DNA of 42,909 nt from Thermoplasmata archaeon. Its GTDB lineage: Archaea > Thermoplasmatota > Thermoplasmata > Methanomassiliicoccales > Methanomethylophilaceae. The stretch's first letter is position 1. Every line of letters starts with the position of its first letter. The notes beneath the pieces were generated by a model. That model searched no databases. It had not been told where the DNA came from and saw only the letters and a program-made list of their open reading frames with translations. Positions 32,794 through 40,883 of this stretch are shown here, piece after piece. Where the stretch lies: assembly GCA_015063165.1 (NCBI GenBank), contig SUSZ01000017.1, forward strand, positions 1 to 42,909. Reading direction: 5' to 3'. The position numbers were made by a program, and so were the translations under genes.

Positions 32794-32863
32794 CTTGAAG
32801 CCAGCTTTAATTTTTGCATAAATGGCAGAAAAATCGTTTGGGAAGAGGTTTGAGCGATTGGAA

Positions 32864-33502
32864 TCAGTTAGGGAACTGGAATCCGAGGTCGGAGCAGCGG
32901 GACATGATCTCCTCTCTGGGGATGTCCTCGTATCCGTTGGGACCGATGTAGGCTATCAGCATTCCGTCGCCGGTGCAATTGTCCCTCCTCCTGGCGGAGT
33001 TCAACGCGGTTATGGCAACATCGATTCCCTCGTCCTTGATCATGCCAGGCTTGAACTTGGCCTCGAGAGCGCCCAGCGCGAATACAGAACCGGATCCTAC
33101 AGACATATAGTTGTCCTCGATGTATCCTCCGGCTCCATCAATGCTGAACACATGTCCGCCGGTCTTGTCGTATCCTCCGACTATGAGACCCAGGTAGAAT
33201 CCCTGGCGGATGACGCTTGCGACGAGCGTCGCTGCGGTGCTGACTGACATGGGAGCGCCTTTCTTCATCTCGTAGATCGAGATCTCGCTCTGCATGTAAC
33301 GGACCATGAGCTGGGCGTCTCCAACGACTCCCGCGATGGTCATTCCCAGGTTCTCGGAAAGGGGATAGAGCTTCTGGACATGACTGTGGGCAATGAGGTT
33401 GTTCATGGTCGCCCTCTGGTCAGTTGCAAGAATGACACCGTCCTTGAGCTTTATTCCGATTGTCGTAGTACCGGTTTTAAGAGTGTCCTCATCTGTCGTC
33501 AT
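32864..33502 (-). CDS. psmB: 20S proteasome beta subunit
   Basis: This 212-residue Thr-hydrolase subunit has an 11-residue propeptide ending in LKTG, cleaved before Thr 12 (TTTIGIKL). Counting that residue as 1, Asp 17 (ATDQRA) and Lys 33 (VQKLYP) of the active site fall in the right places. The GSGS motif in MSVGSGSVFALG is present. Upstream in-frame ATG codons would give a long odd tail, so 33502 was chosen, with a GGGG-type ribosome site before it. The gene precedes aCPSF1 by about 70 bases on the same strand. A leader hairpin lies before the start. Confidence 0.96.
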   Translation of the reverse strand: MTTDEDTLKTGTTTIGIKLKDGVILATDQRATMNNLIAHSHVQKLYPLSENLGMTIAGVVGDAQLMVRYMQSEISIYEMKKGAPMSVSTAATLVASVIRQGFYLGLIVGGYDKTGGHVFSIDGAGGYIEDNYMSVGSGSVFALGALEAKFKPGMIKDEGIDVAITALNSARRRDNCTGDGMLIAYIGPNGYEDIPREEIMSRCSDLGFQFPN

Positions 33503-33522
33503 ATTAAACCCCTTTAATGTGA

Positions 33523-33548
33523 GAAAAAGCACCGTCCTCGACCGTGCT
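33523..33548 (-). terminator. Hairpin plus T-run in the psmB leader (possible attenuator)
   Basis: On the minus strand AGCAC-g-GTC-gag-GAC-g-GTGCT (33548 to 33528) makes eight pairs around one mismatch and is followed at once by TTTTT (33528 to 33524). It lies about 20 bases before the psmB ATG at 33502. A TATA-like TTTTTTAAT near 33582-33590 lies upstream, so the hairpin would be inside the psmB leader. Confidence 0.45.
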
Positions 33549-33592
33549 CTGTGAGTTGATACTCCATAGTAAAAGGTGCTATTAAAAAACAT

Positions 33593-33905
33593 CTATGGTT
33601 TCCGCAACGGGTGAAATAGACTGGAGACCCAGACTTCGGCGATTCTGTCCATCACCCATAACCGATAGGGACGAACACGATCCTGATGATCTCCGAGGCT
33701 TCGAAGATGGTCGTTGAATGGACATAAAATTACATTTCTTAAGATTTCTTGCTAATAGTCCTAGCATGGGAAAAAATCAGAAATTATCTAGGAAATTATC
33801 CTTCGAAAATCCAATTATTGCATTTATAACGGCAAAAATAGAGGTTATGGACGGTTAGATGTACCAAGAAAACTATAATCCAACAACTAAACACGTCTCC
33901 ACGGT
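33593..33905. other. Intergenic region without a convincing gene
   Basis: Between psmB and the ribonucleotide reductase leader there is no frame with the codon style of nearby genes. A short minus-strand stretch (about 33652-33720) can be read as TIFEASEIIRIVFVPIGYG before a stop, which has the look of a degraded coding end, but it is too short to call. From 33725 the DNA is strongly AT-rich with several possible TATA boxes. Confidence 0.5.
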
Positions 33906-33943
33906 CCTACGATAAATAATAGGATGTATATGCCAAAGCAGAA

Positions 33944-34043
33944 GCAGCCTGCTTCGCTTCGTAGGCCGAATAGGAGTTAAGTATCCTTAGCACTTACGGC
34001 AAGAAGGCCGGAAGTCTAGCAGGCGGCATGCCGCGTCTTGCGG
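33944..34043 (+). ncRNA. Structured RNA element (four-helix junction) in the leader of the ribonucleotide reductase gene
   Basis: GCAGCCTGCT (33944-33953) pairs with AGCAGGCGGC (34018-34027) in nine of ten positions, closing an 84-base domain. Inside are TTCG/CGAA (33958-33970), AGGA/TCCT or TAAG/CTTA (33972-33989, mutually exclusive), and CTTaCGGC-aagaag-GCCGgAAG (33993-34014; seven pairs and one mismatch). A further CCGC/GCGG hairpin follows (34031-34043). The closing strand can instead pair in GCGG-CATG-CCGC (34023-34034), a possible switch. A TATA-like ATAAATAATA (33912-33921) would start RNA near 33940. It ends close before the reductase ribosome site. It does not match the cobalamin riboswitch consensus I know. 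Confidence 0.5.
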
Positions 34044-34060
34044 TTCGAGGGGAAATCGAG

Positions 34061-36301
34061 ATGGAATTGAAAGAATGGCTGGGAGAAGACAATCAGCTCG
34101 GGATAGACATTTGGGAGAGGAAGTACCGTCACGCAGGCGAGAACTTCGAACACTGGCTAGACCGTGTGAGCGCAGGCGACGAGAAAATTAAGGAGCTGAT
34201 CCGCGAGAAGAAGTTCCTGTTCGGAGGAAGGATCCTCGCCAACAGGGGGCTCCAGAACAGCGGGCTCAAGGTCACGCTGTCTAACTGCTACGTGCTGTCG
34301 TCTCCGGAAGACTCCATCGAATCCATCTTCGAGACCGCTGGAAAGCTCGCCCGCACGTTCAGCTACGGAGGAGGAGCGGGAATAGACATCTCCAAGCTCG
34401 CTCCCCGCGGCGCGAGGATCAACAACACGGCGTCCCAGACGTCCGGTGCGGTGTCATTCACCGACCTTTACTCCATGGTCACCGGACTCATCGGCCAGCA
34501 CGGACGCAGGGGAGCGCTCATGCTCACCATATCCTGCGAGCACCCCGACCTCGAGGAGTTCATGATGGTCAAGACCGACCTCGAGAGAGTCACCAAGGCC
34601 AACATGTCCATACGCATGACGGACGAGTTCATGAAAGCCGTCCGCGACAGGGAGACGTTCACCCAGAAGTTCTACCGCCCCGAGAGCGGCGAGCACATCA
34701 CCAAGGAGATCAACGCAGCCGAGTTCTTCGAGAAGATGTGCGAGGCCAACTGGGACTACGGAGAGCCCGGATGCCTGTATTGGGACAGGATCTCCTCTTG
34801 GAACCTTCTCAGCGAATTCCCCGATTATTCCTACGAATCCACCAACCCATGCGCGGAGGAGCCTCTCCCCGCCGGAGGAAGCTGCCTCCTCGGAAGCATA
34901 AACCTGTCCGCGTTCGTCGAGAACGGCGTGTTCAACATGGAGGACTTCAAGAGCGCCGTGAGGACCTGCGTGCGCGGCCTGAACGACGTTCTGGACGAGG
35001 GCCTTCCTCTGCATCCGCTCCAGGAGCAGAAGGACTCCGTCACCAACTGGAGACAGATCGGACTCGGGATCATGGGGCTGGCGGACATGATGATCCGCCT
35101 CGGATACAGATACGGATCCCCCGAAGCCGTGGACTTCTGCAACAAGCTCGGAAAGATCATGGCGGACACCGCGATGAACGAATCCGCCATCATGGCCAAG
35201 GAGTTCGGCATGTTCCCCAAGTGCGTCCCGCAGCAGATCGTCGACTCCCCCTACTTCCAGGAGAACGCATCCGACGAGACCAAGGAGCTCGTCCTGCAGT
35301 ATGGACTCAGGAACTCCCAGCTCCTAACCATCGCGCCCACCGGAACTCTCTCCACCATGATCGGAATCTCCGGAGGAATCGAGCCCATATTCGCTCTCTC
35401 CTACGAGAGGAGGACCACCTCCCTGTCAGACCACGACGAGTACTACAAGGTATACACGCCCGTCGTCCAGGAGTACCTAAGCAAGCACCCCGAGATCCAG
35501 AAGGACGAGGACCTCCCCGAGATGTTCGTCACCGCCCAGAACCTGGACTACAAGGAGAGGATCGAAATGCAGGCCACCTGGCAGAAGCACATCGACGCCT
35601 CCATCAGCTCCACCGTGAACCTTCCCGAAGATTTCCCCAAGGAGAACGTCTACGAGATCTACATGAGCGCCTGGGAGTCCGGATGCAAGGGAGTCACCGT
35701 CTTCCGCGACGGATGCAAGAGGCTCGGAATCCTCTCCACCAAGAGCTCCGAGAAGCAGGAGGATCCCGACAAGACCGTCGAGGAGCCCAAGAAGAAGGTA
35801 GTCGTCAGAGCAGCGGCGGACAACCTCATCGGAAAGAAGCGCAAGCTGATGACCGGATGCGGAAGCCTGCACTGCACAGCGTTCTTCGACCCAGAGGACG
35901 GAGAGCTCGTGGAAGCGTACCTCAACAAGGGATCGACAGGAGGATGCAACAACTTCATGGTCGGACTGTCCAGAATGATCTCCCTGGCCGCCAGGTCCGG
36001 ATGCGGCGTCGATGCGATCATCGACCAGCTGAAGTCCTGCGGATCCTGCCCCTCGTACGTGGTGCGCACACACACCAAGAGGGACACCAGCATAGGTTCT
36101 TGCTGTCCCATGGCCGTCGGATGGGCCCTCAGGGACATGTACGACGAGATGCAGAGCCAGCTGAAGGGGATCCCCGAGGCCAAGGAGCCCGAGGCGCCCT
36201 CGAGGACCATCAAGAACCCCTGCCCCAAATGCGGAGCGGAGCTCGAATTCCAGGGCGGATGCAACACCTGCAAGTCCTGCGGCTGGTCCAAGTGCGACTG
36301 A
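34061..36301 (+). CDS. nrdJ: Adenosylcobalamin-dependent (class II) ribonucleotide reductase
   Basis: This 746-residue enzyme reduces ribonucleotides to deoxyribonucleotides using a B12 radical. N-terminal SNCYVLSSPEDS and the substrate-site loops GRRGALMLTISCEHPDLEEF lead to the catalytic NPCAEEPLPAGGSCLLGSIN. Then come PTGTLSTMIGISGGIEPIFA and CKGVTVFRDGCK. The tail has the paired-Cys redox/zinc ribbon CPKCG...CNTCKSCGWSKC. ATG at 34061 is preferred, with AGGGG eight bases before it. An in-frame ATG at 34028 would lie inside the structured leader. The enzyme makes DNA synthesis depend on cobamide, which fits the B12/metal uptake type genes in the window. Confidence 0.95.
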   Translation: MELKEWLGEDNQLGIDIWERKYRHAGENFEHWLDRVSAGDEKIKELIREKKFLFGGRILANRGLQNSGLKVTLSNCYVLSSPEDSIESIFETAGKLARTFSYGGGAGIDISKLAPRGARINNTASQTSGAVSFTDLYSMVTGLIGQHGRRGALMLTISCEHPDLEEFMMVKTDLERVTKANMSIRMTDEFMKAVRDRETFTQKFYRPESGEHITKEINAAEFFEKMCEANWDYGEPGCLYWDRISSWNLLSEFPDYSYESTNPCAEEPLPAGGSCLLGSINLSAFVENGVFNMEDFKSAVRTCVRGLNDVLDEGLPLHPLQEQKDSVTNWRQIGLGIMGLADMMIRLGYRYGSPEAVDFCNKLGKIMADTAMNESAIMAKEFGMFPKCVPQQIVDSPYFQENASDETKELVLQYGLRNSQLLTIAPTGTLSTMIGISGGIEPIFALSYERRTTSLSDHDEYYKVYTPVVQEYLSKHPEIQKDEDLPEMFVTAQNLDYKERIEMQATWQKHIDASISSTVNLPEDFPKENVYEIYMSAWESGCKGVTVFRDGCKRLGILSTKSSEKQEDPDKTVEEPKKKVVVRAAADNLIGKKRKLMTGCGSLHCTAFFDPEDGELVEAYLNKGSTGGCNNFMVGLSRMISLAARSGCGVDAIIDQLKSCGSCPSYVVRTHTKRDTSIGSCCPMAVGWALRDMYDEMQSQLKGIPEAKEPEAPSRTIKNPCPKCGAELEFQGGCNTCKSCGWSKCD

Positions 36302-36331
36302 CCGGTGCCCCAGGACCCAAACCTCTTCCCT

Positions 36332-36859
36332 TCACCCTTTTCTCGTCGATTCTATGAGCGCATCGATATCTACCGTCCTGCAGATGGCTTCCACATGGCC
36401 GACGTTCTCCTCGTCCGTCGCCGATAGGGCTCCCCTGAGCATGTACGGGGACAGGTCTGCGTCGTAGGCAGCGAAATACGTGGACAGGACGCATAGATGC
36501 GCCACCAGTCCGATGAGAACGATGCATTCGGCTCCGGCCTCGCGTATCCTGTCCAGCAGATCGGTCCCATGGAACGAGTTCATGAACTCCTTGTGCACCC
36601 TGACATCCGAATCGTCCACCCTGAGCCCTTCCACGAAAGCTTCCGGGTCCTCCATGGCGTCGGAGGTGCATGAGTTCATCGCATCGTAGCATATCAGGAT
36701 GACAGGCGAACCCGTCTCGTGGAAAAGGTCCAGAGCACGGTTCATCGTATCCAGATGAGAATCGACGGACCTGTGGAGGCCGTCTGTGACCGTGTAGAAC
36801 TTGTTCTGGATATCCACTGCGACCAGAACCGCTTTCTTTCCGTCCACCGAGACGTTCAT
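36332..36859 (-). CDS. Isochorismatase-family cysteine hydrolase
   Basis: This 175-residue alpha/beta hydrolase resembles nicotinamidases. The catalytic triad is visible: Asp in VLVAVDIQNKFY, Lys in VHKEFMNSF, and the Cys in GLVAHLCVLST, preceded by the cis-peptide-like VA. The substrate (nicotinamide, an isochorismate-like ether or an N-carbamoyl compound) cannot be told. ATG at 36859 was chosen because CTCTTTTAAC (36881-36890) lies 25 bases upstream, giving a leaderless message. It is convergent with the reductase gene. Confidence 0.85.
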   Translation of the reverse strand: MNVSVDGKKAVLVAVDIQNKFYTVTDGLHRSVDSHLDTMNRALDLFHETGSPVILICYDAMNSCTSDAMEDPEAFVEGLRVDDSDVRVHKEFMNSFHGTDLLDRIREAGAECIVLIGLVAHLCVLSTYFAAYDADLSPYMLRGALSATDEENVGHVEAICRTVDIDALIESTRKG

Positions 36860-36879
36860 AGTAGGGACATCGCTCCCGG

Positions 36880-36890
36880 TGTTAAAAGAG
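36880..36890 (-). promoter_or_regulatory. TATA box of the isochorismatase-like gene
   Basis: CTCTTTTAAC on the minus strand is centred about 25 bases before the ATG at 36859 and decides between that start and the ATG at 36895, which would lie upstream of the box. Confidence 0.5.
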
Positions 36891-36919
36891 TTCACCGGGA
36901 ACGATGCGTTCTTGACGAA

Positions 36920-37903
36920 TCAGGCTTTGGTCTCTTCGACGGTCTCGTCCTCGAACTCGTCTCCGAAGCTCTGCAAGGTCCTAGAGCCGCGCTCCTTTCC
37001 GAACAGCTTGGGCTTGGTGAAGTCCTCCTGAATGGAATCGTACACCAGCAGCCTGGTCCACTGCCCGTCCATGCCGTAAAGGGTAAAGGCATCGCTCCCG
37101 AGGCTGGTCTCGATGACACCCATGGACATTAGACTCGACCCTGATCCGCTCATGTCGTAAATCACTAGGCAAGACTTGCCGTCCGCGCCCCTGACGAATT
37201 CCAGTTTCTTGTCGCCGTGGATGTTGCTGAAGAGCCTGGTGGTAACCTTGCCCCCTCTTTCGGAGCGAAGAAGGGCCTGCATCTCTTCAGCGCGTTTCCT
37301 GAGGATGTATCCATCCTCCATGTTGGCTAGACTGGCACCCTGCATCTTGAGATTATGCCTTGACATGGTGGACTCGCCGGAATAGCCCATGGACTTGTCC
37401 AAGGAAAGCAGAAGTATCGATGCCTCAAGCGCGAGGGTGAGGATAATGACGACGACTATGGTGATGTCCCCGTTGCCGATACCCATGCGAGAATAGGACC
37501 AGAACCCGAGGATCTGTATGGCCAGCAGCAACATGAAGACGTAGCGTATTCCCGAAATCCCGAAATCGTATCCGCACCAGACGCTGAAGCCGAGGATCGT
37601 CGCCAGAAGTCCGACGATCGTCCCCACGGCGGATACTGTAAGGTCCTCCAGGTAGCTGTAGCTGAAGTACGATATGACCATCATGAACAGCCCTGTGAAG
37701 AAGCAGGCGGAGGCCAGTACGTCTTTCAGAGAACTCCTCATCTGATAGACGCATACCGCTATTCCGATGAACATGATCGCAGCCGAGATCAGCATAGAAT
37801 GCGCGAGGGCGTTATCAAGTCCCTTGTACATCAAAGAGAAGATGCCGCAGACCTCCATCATGAGGATGACCGCCGCGACCTTGGCGAAACGGGAGACTTT
37901 CAT
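36920..37903 (-). CDS. Membrane protein with a cytoplasmic C-terminal domain (second of a pair)
   Basis: This 327-residue protein has about six hydrophobic helices (residues 8-170) and a soluble C-terminal half (about 180-327). That half contains a short helical segment (LRKRAEEMQALLRSERGG) and a beta-rich part (KKLEFVRGADGKSCLVIYDM and later strands), ending in an acidic tail. I do not recognise a family. Its start overlaps the upstream gene by four bases, so the two are translationally coupled. The two share layout (six helices plus a soluble C-terminal domain) but little sequence. They may form a complex. Confidence 0.75.
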   Translation of the reverse strand: MKVSRFAKVAAVILMMEVCGIFSLMYKGLDNALAHSMLISAAIMFIGIAVCVYQMRSSLKDVLASACFFTGLFMMVISYFSYSYLEDLTVSAVGTIVGLLATILGFSVWCGYDFGISGIRYVFMLLLAIQILGFWSYSRMGIGNGDITIVVVIILTLALEASILLLSLDKSMGYSGESTMSRHNLKMQGASLANMEDGYILRKRAEEMQALLRSERGGKVTTRLFSNIHGDKKLEFVRGADGKSCLVIYDMSGSGSSLMSMGVIETSLGSDAFTLYGMDGQWTRLLVYDSIQEDFTKPKLFGKERGSRTLQSFGDEFEDETVEETKA

Positions 37904-38916
37904 GTCATGACCCCCTCGACCGCATCCTCGTTCCTGATGATGGGTCCGTCGTCCTCGCTGACAGCCCTTATCCTGAAGACCTTCATCTGATGGTCGTTAC
38001 AATCGATCAAGAGATATCCATCCGAGATGCGCATGCCTTCGACCCTGAGGGGCCTGACATCGAAGGCCGATCCGCCTTTGAACATAGACAAGGACAGATA
38101 CACTTCGCCCTCGGGACCGTTCCACCTCTGCAGATTGCCATAGACGTCCACAGGACCGTCCCTGCAAGGGAACTTGTACTCCGCATAGACAGGTCCGGTA
38201 TCGCCTTCCTTGACGAACTCGGAGCTGTCTCCGAAGAACCTGACGATGTCGTCGCAGACATCCTTCTTCAAGGATGCGTTGGATATCGTCCCCTGAGCCA
38301 CTCCATATCCGCTGAAGACACGGTTGAACTGAGCTATGCTGGTCCCGTTGCGCACATTCTCCGTGCATACCAGGGCGATGTACAGGAGACAGAGCGCTAT
38401 GATTGCTATCTGGCTCGCGCCTTCCTTGAAGATCTTGTACGGATCGGTGACTCCGAAAGTGTACATGTAGAGCCTGATGAAGGACATGATCATCAGGACC
38501 ACCGTTCCTATGATGATCAGGGCGATGGTCCTGGTGTTCCCGCCGAGATACCTGACTCCCGAGTAGACCATGTTCGCTCCCACGATGGTGATCAACAGGC
38601 TAATCAGGAACAGGTAATTGTTCTCCTCCAGGAACGTGACGAACACATTGGCGATGACCCTCGACAATCCTAGGCCGATAGCGTACATCCCGGTAGCGAA
38701 GTAGATGCTGCGATGAGCATCCATGACGACGAGGAATCCGCAAATTATCATCGGAATGTACGAAGCCAGAATATAGAACGGCTCGCCGTTGTCTATGTTC
38801 CTGATCTCGCCGAATACCCCGTATATCAGCATGAAGATCCCTAGGATCAACGTGAGCTTGTTGAAGATCAGGTCCGTTCCTTTACGCACTGCGTTACGTA
38901 ACGCGTGGTATTCCAT
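37900..38916 (-). CDS. Membrane protein with a cytoplasmic C-terminal domain (first of a pair)
   Basis: This 338-residue protein has about six hydrophobic helices (residues 18-190). A soluble C-terminal region of about 135 residues follows, with SLKKDVCDDIVRFFGDSSEF and a beta-rich part (PVYAEYKFPCRDGPVDVYGN, GEVYLSLSMFKG, RVEGMRISDGYLLIDC). No known domain is recognised. It overlaps the next gene by four bases and is divergent from the RFC small subunit gene. A TATTCTTAG/TAAAATAATG AT-rich block (38937-38962) holds its promoter. Confidence 0.75.
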   Translation of the reverse strand: MEYHALRNAVRKGTDLIFNKLTLILGIFMLIYGVFGEIRNIDNGEPFYILASYIPMIICGFLVVMDAHRSIYFATGMYAIGLGLSRVIANVFVTFLEENNYLFLISLLITIVGANMVYSGVRYLGGNTRTIALIIIGTVVLMIMSFIRLYMYTFGVTDPYKIFKEGASQIAIIALCLLYIALVCTENVRNGTSIAQFNRVFSGYGVAQGTISNASLKKDVCDDIVRFFGDSSEFVKEGDTGPVYAEYKFPCRDGPVDVYGNLQRWNGPEGEVYLSLSMFKGGSAFDVRPLRVEGMRISDGYLLIDCNDHQMKVFRIRAVSEDDGPIIRNEDAVEGVMT

Positions 38917-39036
38917 GCCTACAGGTTAAAACTCGACATTATTTTAGATTAGCTAAGAATATAAACGACATTCATGGCGAAAGCGTCGTGGACGATAACC
39001 GTTTAATCGTGCTGCTCATACAGAGTCACGGTCAAC

Positions 39037-39996
39037 ATGAACGAGATATGGACGGAGAAATACAGACCGAGGACCTTGGACGAAGTGGTCGGACAGAAGC
39101 ACGTTTCTGAGAGGCTAAAGGCGTACGTCGCGTCCAGGAACATGCCGCATCTGATGTTCACCGGGCCTGCAGGAACAGGGAAGACCACCTGCTCGCTCGC
39201 TCTGGCCAGAGAGATGTTCGGGGAAGAATGGAAAGGCAACTTCATCGAGCTCAACGCTTCCGACGAGAGAGGAATCGACGTGGTCCGCGGGAAGATCAAA
39301 GAATTCGCCAGGACCTCACCTCTGGGAGGAGCGGAGTTCAAGATCATCTTCATGGACGAGGCCGATGCCCTCACTTCCGATGCTCAGGCGGCCCTCAGAA
39401 GGACCATGGAGAAGTACTCCGGGATCTGCCGTTTCATACTCTCGTGCAACTATTCGTCGAAGATAATCGACCCCATCCAGTCCAGATGCGCCGTGTTCAG
39501 GTTCAAGCCCCTCACGTCCGAGGATGTCAGTGGGTTCCTGATGTCCATCGTGGAGAAGGAGAAGATCGACATAGACGACGACGCCGTGAAAGGCCTCGTG
39601 ATGGTCGCCAGAGGCGATATGAGGCGCGCCGTGAACTCCCTGCAGGTCGCGGCATCACTCGGCAGGAAGATCGACCTGGACCTCATCTACCAGACAACCG
39701 GGATGGCGAATCCCGAAGAGGTGAAGAAGATCCTGGAGACCGCCCTCGCAGGAGACTTCATCAGAGCCCGCGACATGCTCGAGAAGACCATGATCGAGTT
39801 CGGCCTGTCCGGACAGGACATAATTAAGCAGATCCACTCTGCCTACTTCGACCTGAGCCTAACCGACATGGAGAAGGTCAGGCTCATCGACAAGACCGGA
39901 GAGATCGAGTTCCGCATCGTCGAAGGCAGCAACGAGAAGATCCAGCTGGAAGCCCTGCTGGCTTACCTCGTGATGATCGGCGGGAACAAGAGATGA
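39037..39996 (+). CDS. rfcS: Replication factor C small subunit
   Basis: This 319-residue AAA+ protein is a subunit of the clamp loader that opens PCNA at primer ends. It has the RFC box IWTEKYRPRTLDEVVGQ, Walker A FTGPAGTGKTTC, Walker B IIFMDEADALT, sensor 1 FILSCNY and the arginine-finger SRC motif (IQSRCAVFRFKPL). The C-terminal collar helices are complete. No intein is present, although RFC genes often carry them. It is convergent with the phosphatase gene, with stops separated by only one base. Confidence 0.97.
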   Translation: MNEIWTEKYRPRTLDEVVGQKHVSERLKAYVASRNMPHLMFTGPAGTGKTTCSLALAREMFGEEWKGNFIELNASDERGIDVVRGKIKEFARTSPLGGAEFKIIFMDEADALTSDAQAALRRTMEKYSGICRFILSCNYSSKIIDPIQSRCAVFRFKPLTSEDVSGFLMSIVEKEKIDIDDDAVKGLVMVARGDMRRAVNSLQVAASLGRKIDLDLIYQTTGMANPEEVKKILETALAGDFIRARDMLEKTMIEFGLSGQDIIKQIHSAYFDLSLTDMEKVRLIDKTGEIEFRIVEGSNEKIQLEALLAYLVMIGGNKR

Positions 39997-39997
39997 T

Positions 39998-40780
39998 TCA
40001 CTCCATCGCCGAGAGGACCGTCGGGAGTATCTTCTCCGTCGCTTCCGACAGGACCTCCGGCGAGGAGCACAATATCAGGATTTTCTTCTCCTCCTGGAGC
40101 TTCCTATCGTAGACAGCGCCGGCTCTCTCCGCTATGTAAAGTCCTGGAAGGAAGTCCCAGATCTTATTCGTGAAGCGGACATGCACGTCTGTACGGCCAC
40201 AGGCCAGGAAGGCGAAGTCCGTGCAGGCGGCCCCGAACACCTTGAACCTGCCTATGACGTCGTAGCACTGCGAGAACACCGCCGCCTGGGCCCTTCTGAA
40301 GGCCTCCGACTTGCGGCTGAAGTCTCCCGTCGACATCAGGCACTGCTTAAGCGGACGAGGCTGAGAAGTCCGCATGGGCTTCCCGTTGAGGAACGCCCCT
40401 TCGTCCGTCGCCGTGAACATCTCGTCGTACGCTGGAAGGTATATCGCGGCGGCCTTCGGGACGCCGTTCACCAGGAACGCAGCCTGTATCCCGAACAGAG
40501 GGAGGCCGCGGCTGTAGTTCATGGTCCCGTCGATCGGGTCGATGACCCAGGAGCGGCTGGACATGGACGCGTCGGGGCTGGTCTCCTCCGATATTATAGA
40601 GTCATCAGGGAAATGGGAGCGGATAGCGTCGATGATAAGCTTCTCCGATGCGATGTCAGCGCCCGTGACGATGTCGTAGACGCCCTCGGGGTTCTGCTTC
40701 GTCCTAGCGGTACGGTCGCTACGCATGACCGTCTCCGACGCGTTCCTGATGGCTTCCACGATGACATCCAGCTCTTGCAT
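39998..40780 (-). CDS. Inositol-monophosphatase/fructose-1,6-bisphosphatase family enzyme
   Basis: This 260-residue metal-dependent phosphatase has the family motifs. They are the Glu-Glu metal site in DSIISEETSPD, the signature WVIDPIDGTMNYSRGLPLFG, and the C-terminal metal Asp in NKIWDFLPGLYIAERAGA. Archaeal members often act on both inositol phosphate and fructose-1,6-bisphosphate. Which one applies here is not readable. ATG at 40780 gives the usual length and N terminus (MQELDVIVEAIRNASE); ATG codons at 40819 and 40855 are possible but add an unlikely tail. Confidence 0.88.
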   Translation of the reverse strand: MQELDVIVEAIRNASETVMRSDRTARTKQNPEGVYDIVTGADIASEKLIIDAIRSHFPDDSIISEETSPDASMSSRSWVIDPIDGTMNYSRGLPLFGIQAAFLVNGVPKAAAIYLPAYDEMFTATDEGAFLNGKPMRTSQPRPLKQCLMSTGDFSRKSEAFRRAQAAVFSQCYDVIGRFKVFGAACTDFAFLACGRTDVHVRFTNKIWDFLPGLYIAERAGAVYDRKLQEEKKILILCSSPEVLSEATEKILPTVLSAME

Positions 40781-40883
40781 GAAGGTGCGGATGGATAACG
40801 TCGTCAAAGGCTTTTTCATGGGGAAAAGGCCCGGCGGTGCGGCCCGTCGGGTCATATGAGTCTCGGTCCTTGTAAAGAAGCTA

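Noticed and set aside
33944-34027. Cloverleaf-like fold considered as a tRNA
   Set aside because: It has a closing stem and three hairpins but no TTC-containing T arm, no seven-base anticodon loop and no CCA, so it was kept as a structured leader instead.
33944-34060. Cobalamin riboswitch before the B12-dependent reductase
   Set aside because: The conserved B12 box and core sequences that I know were not found.
38891-38904. Perfect 14-base palindrome GCGTTACGTAACGC
   Set aside because: It lies inside the first codons of the membrane-protein gene at 37900-38916, and a palindrome of this length is expected about two to three times by chance in a window this size.
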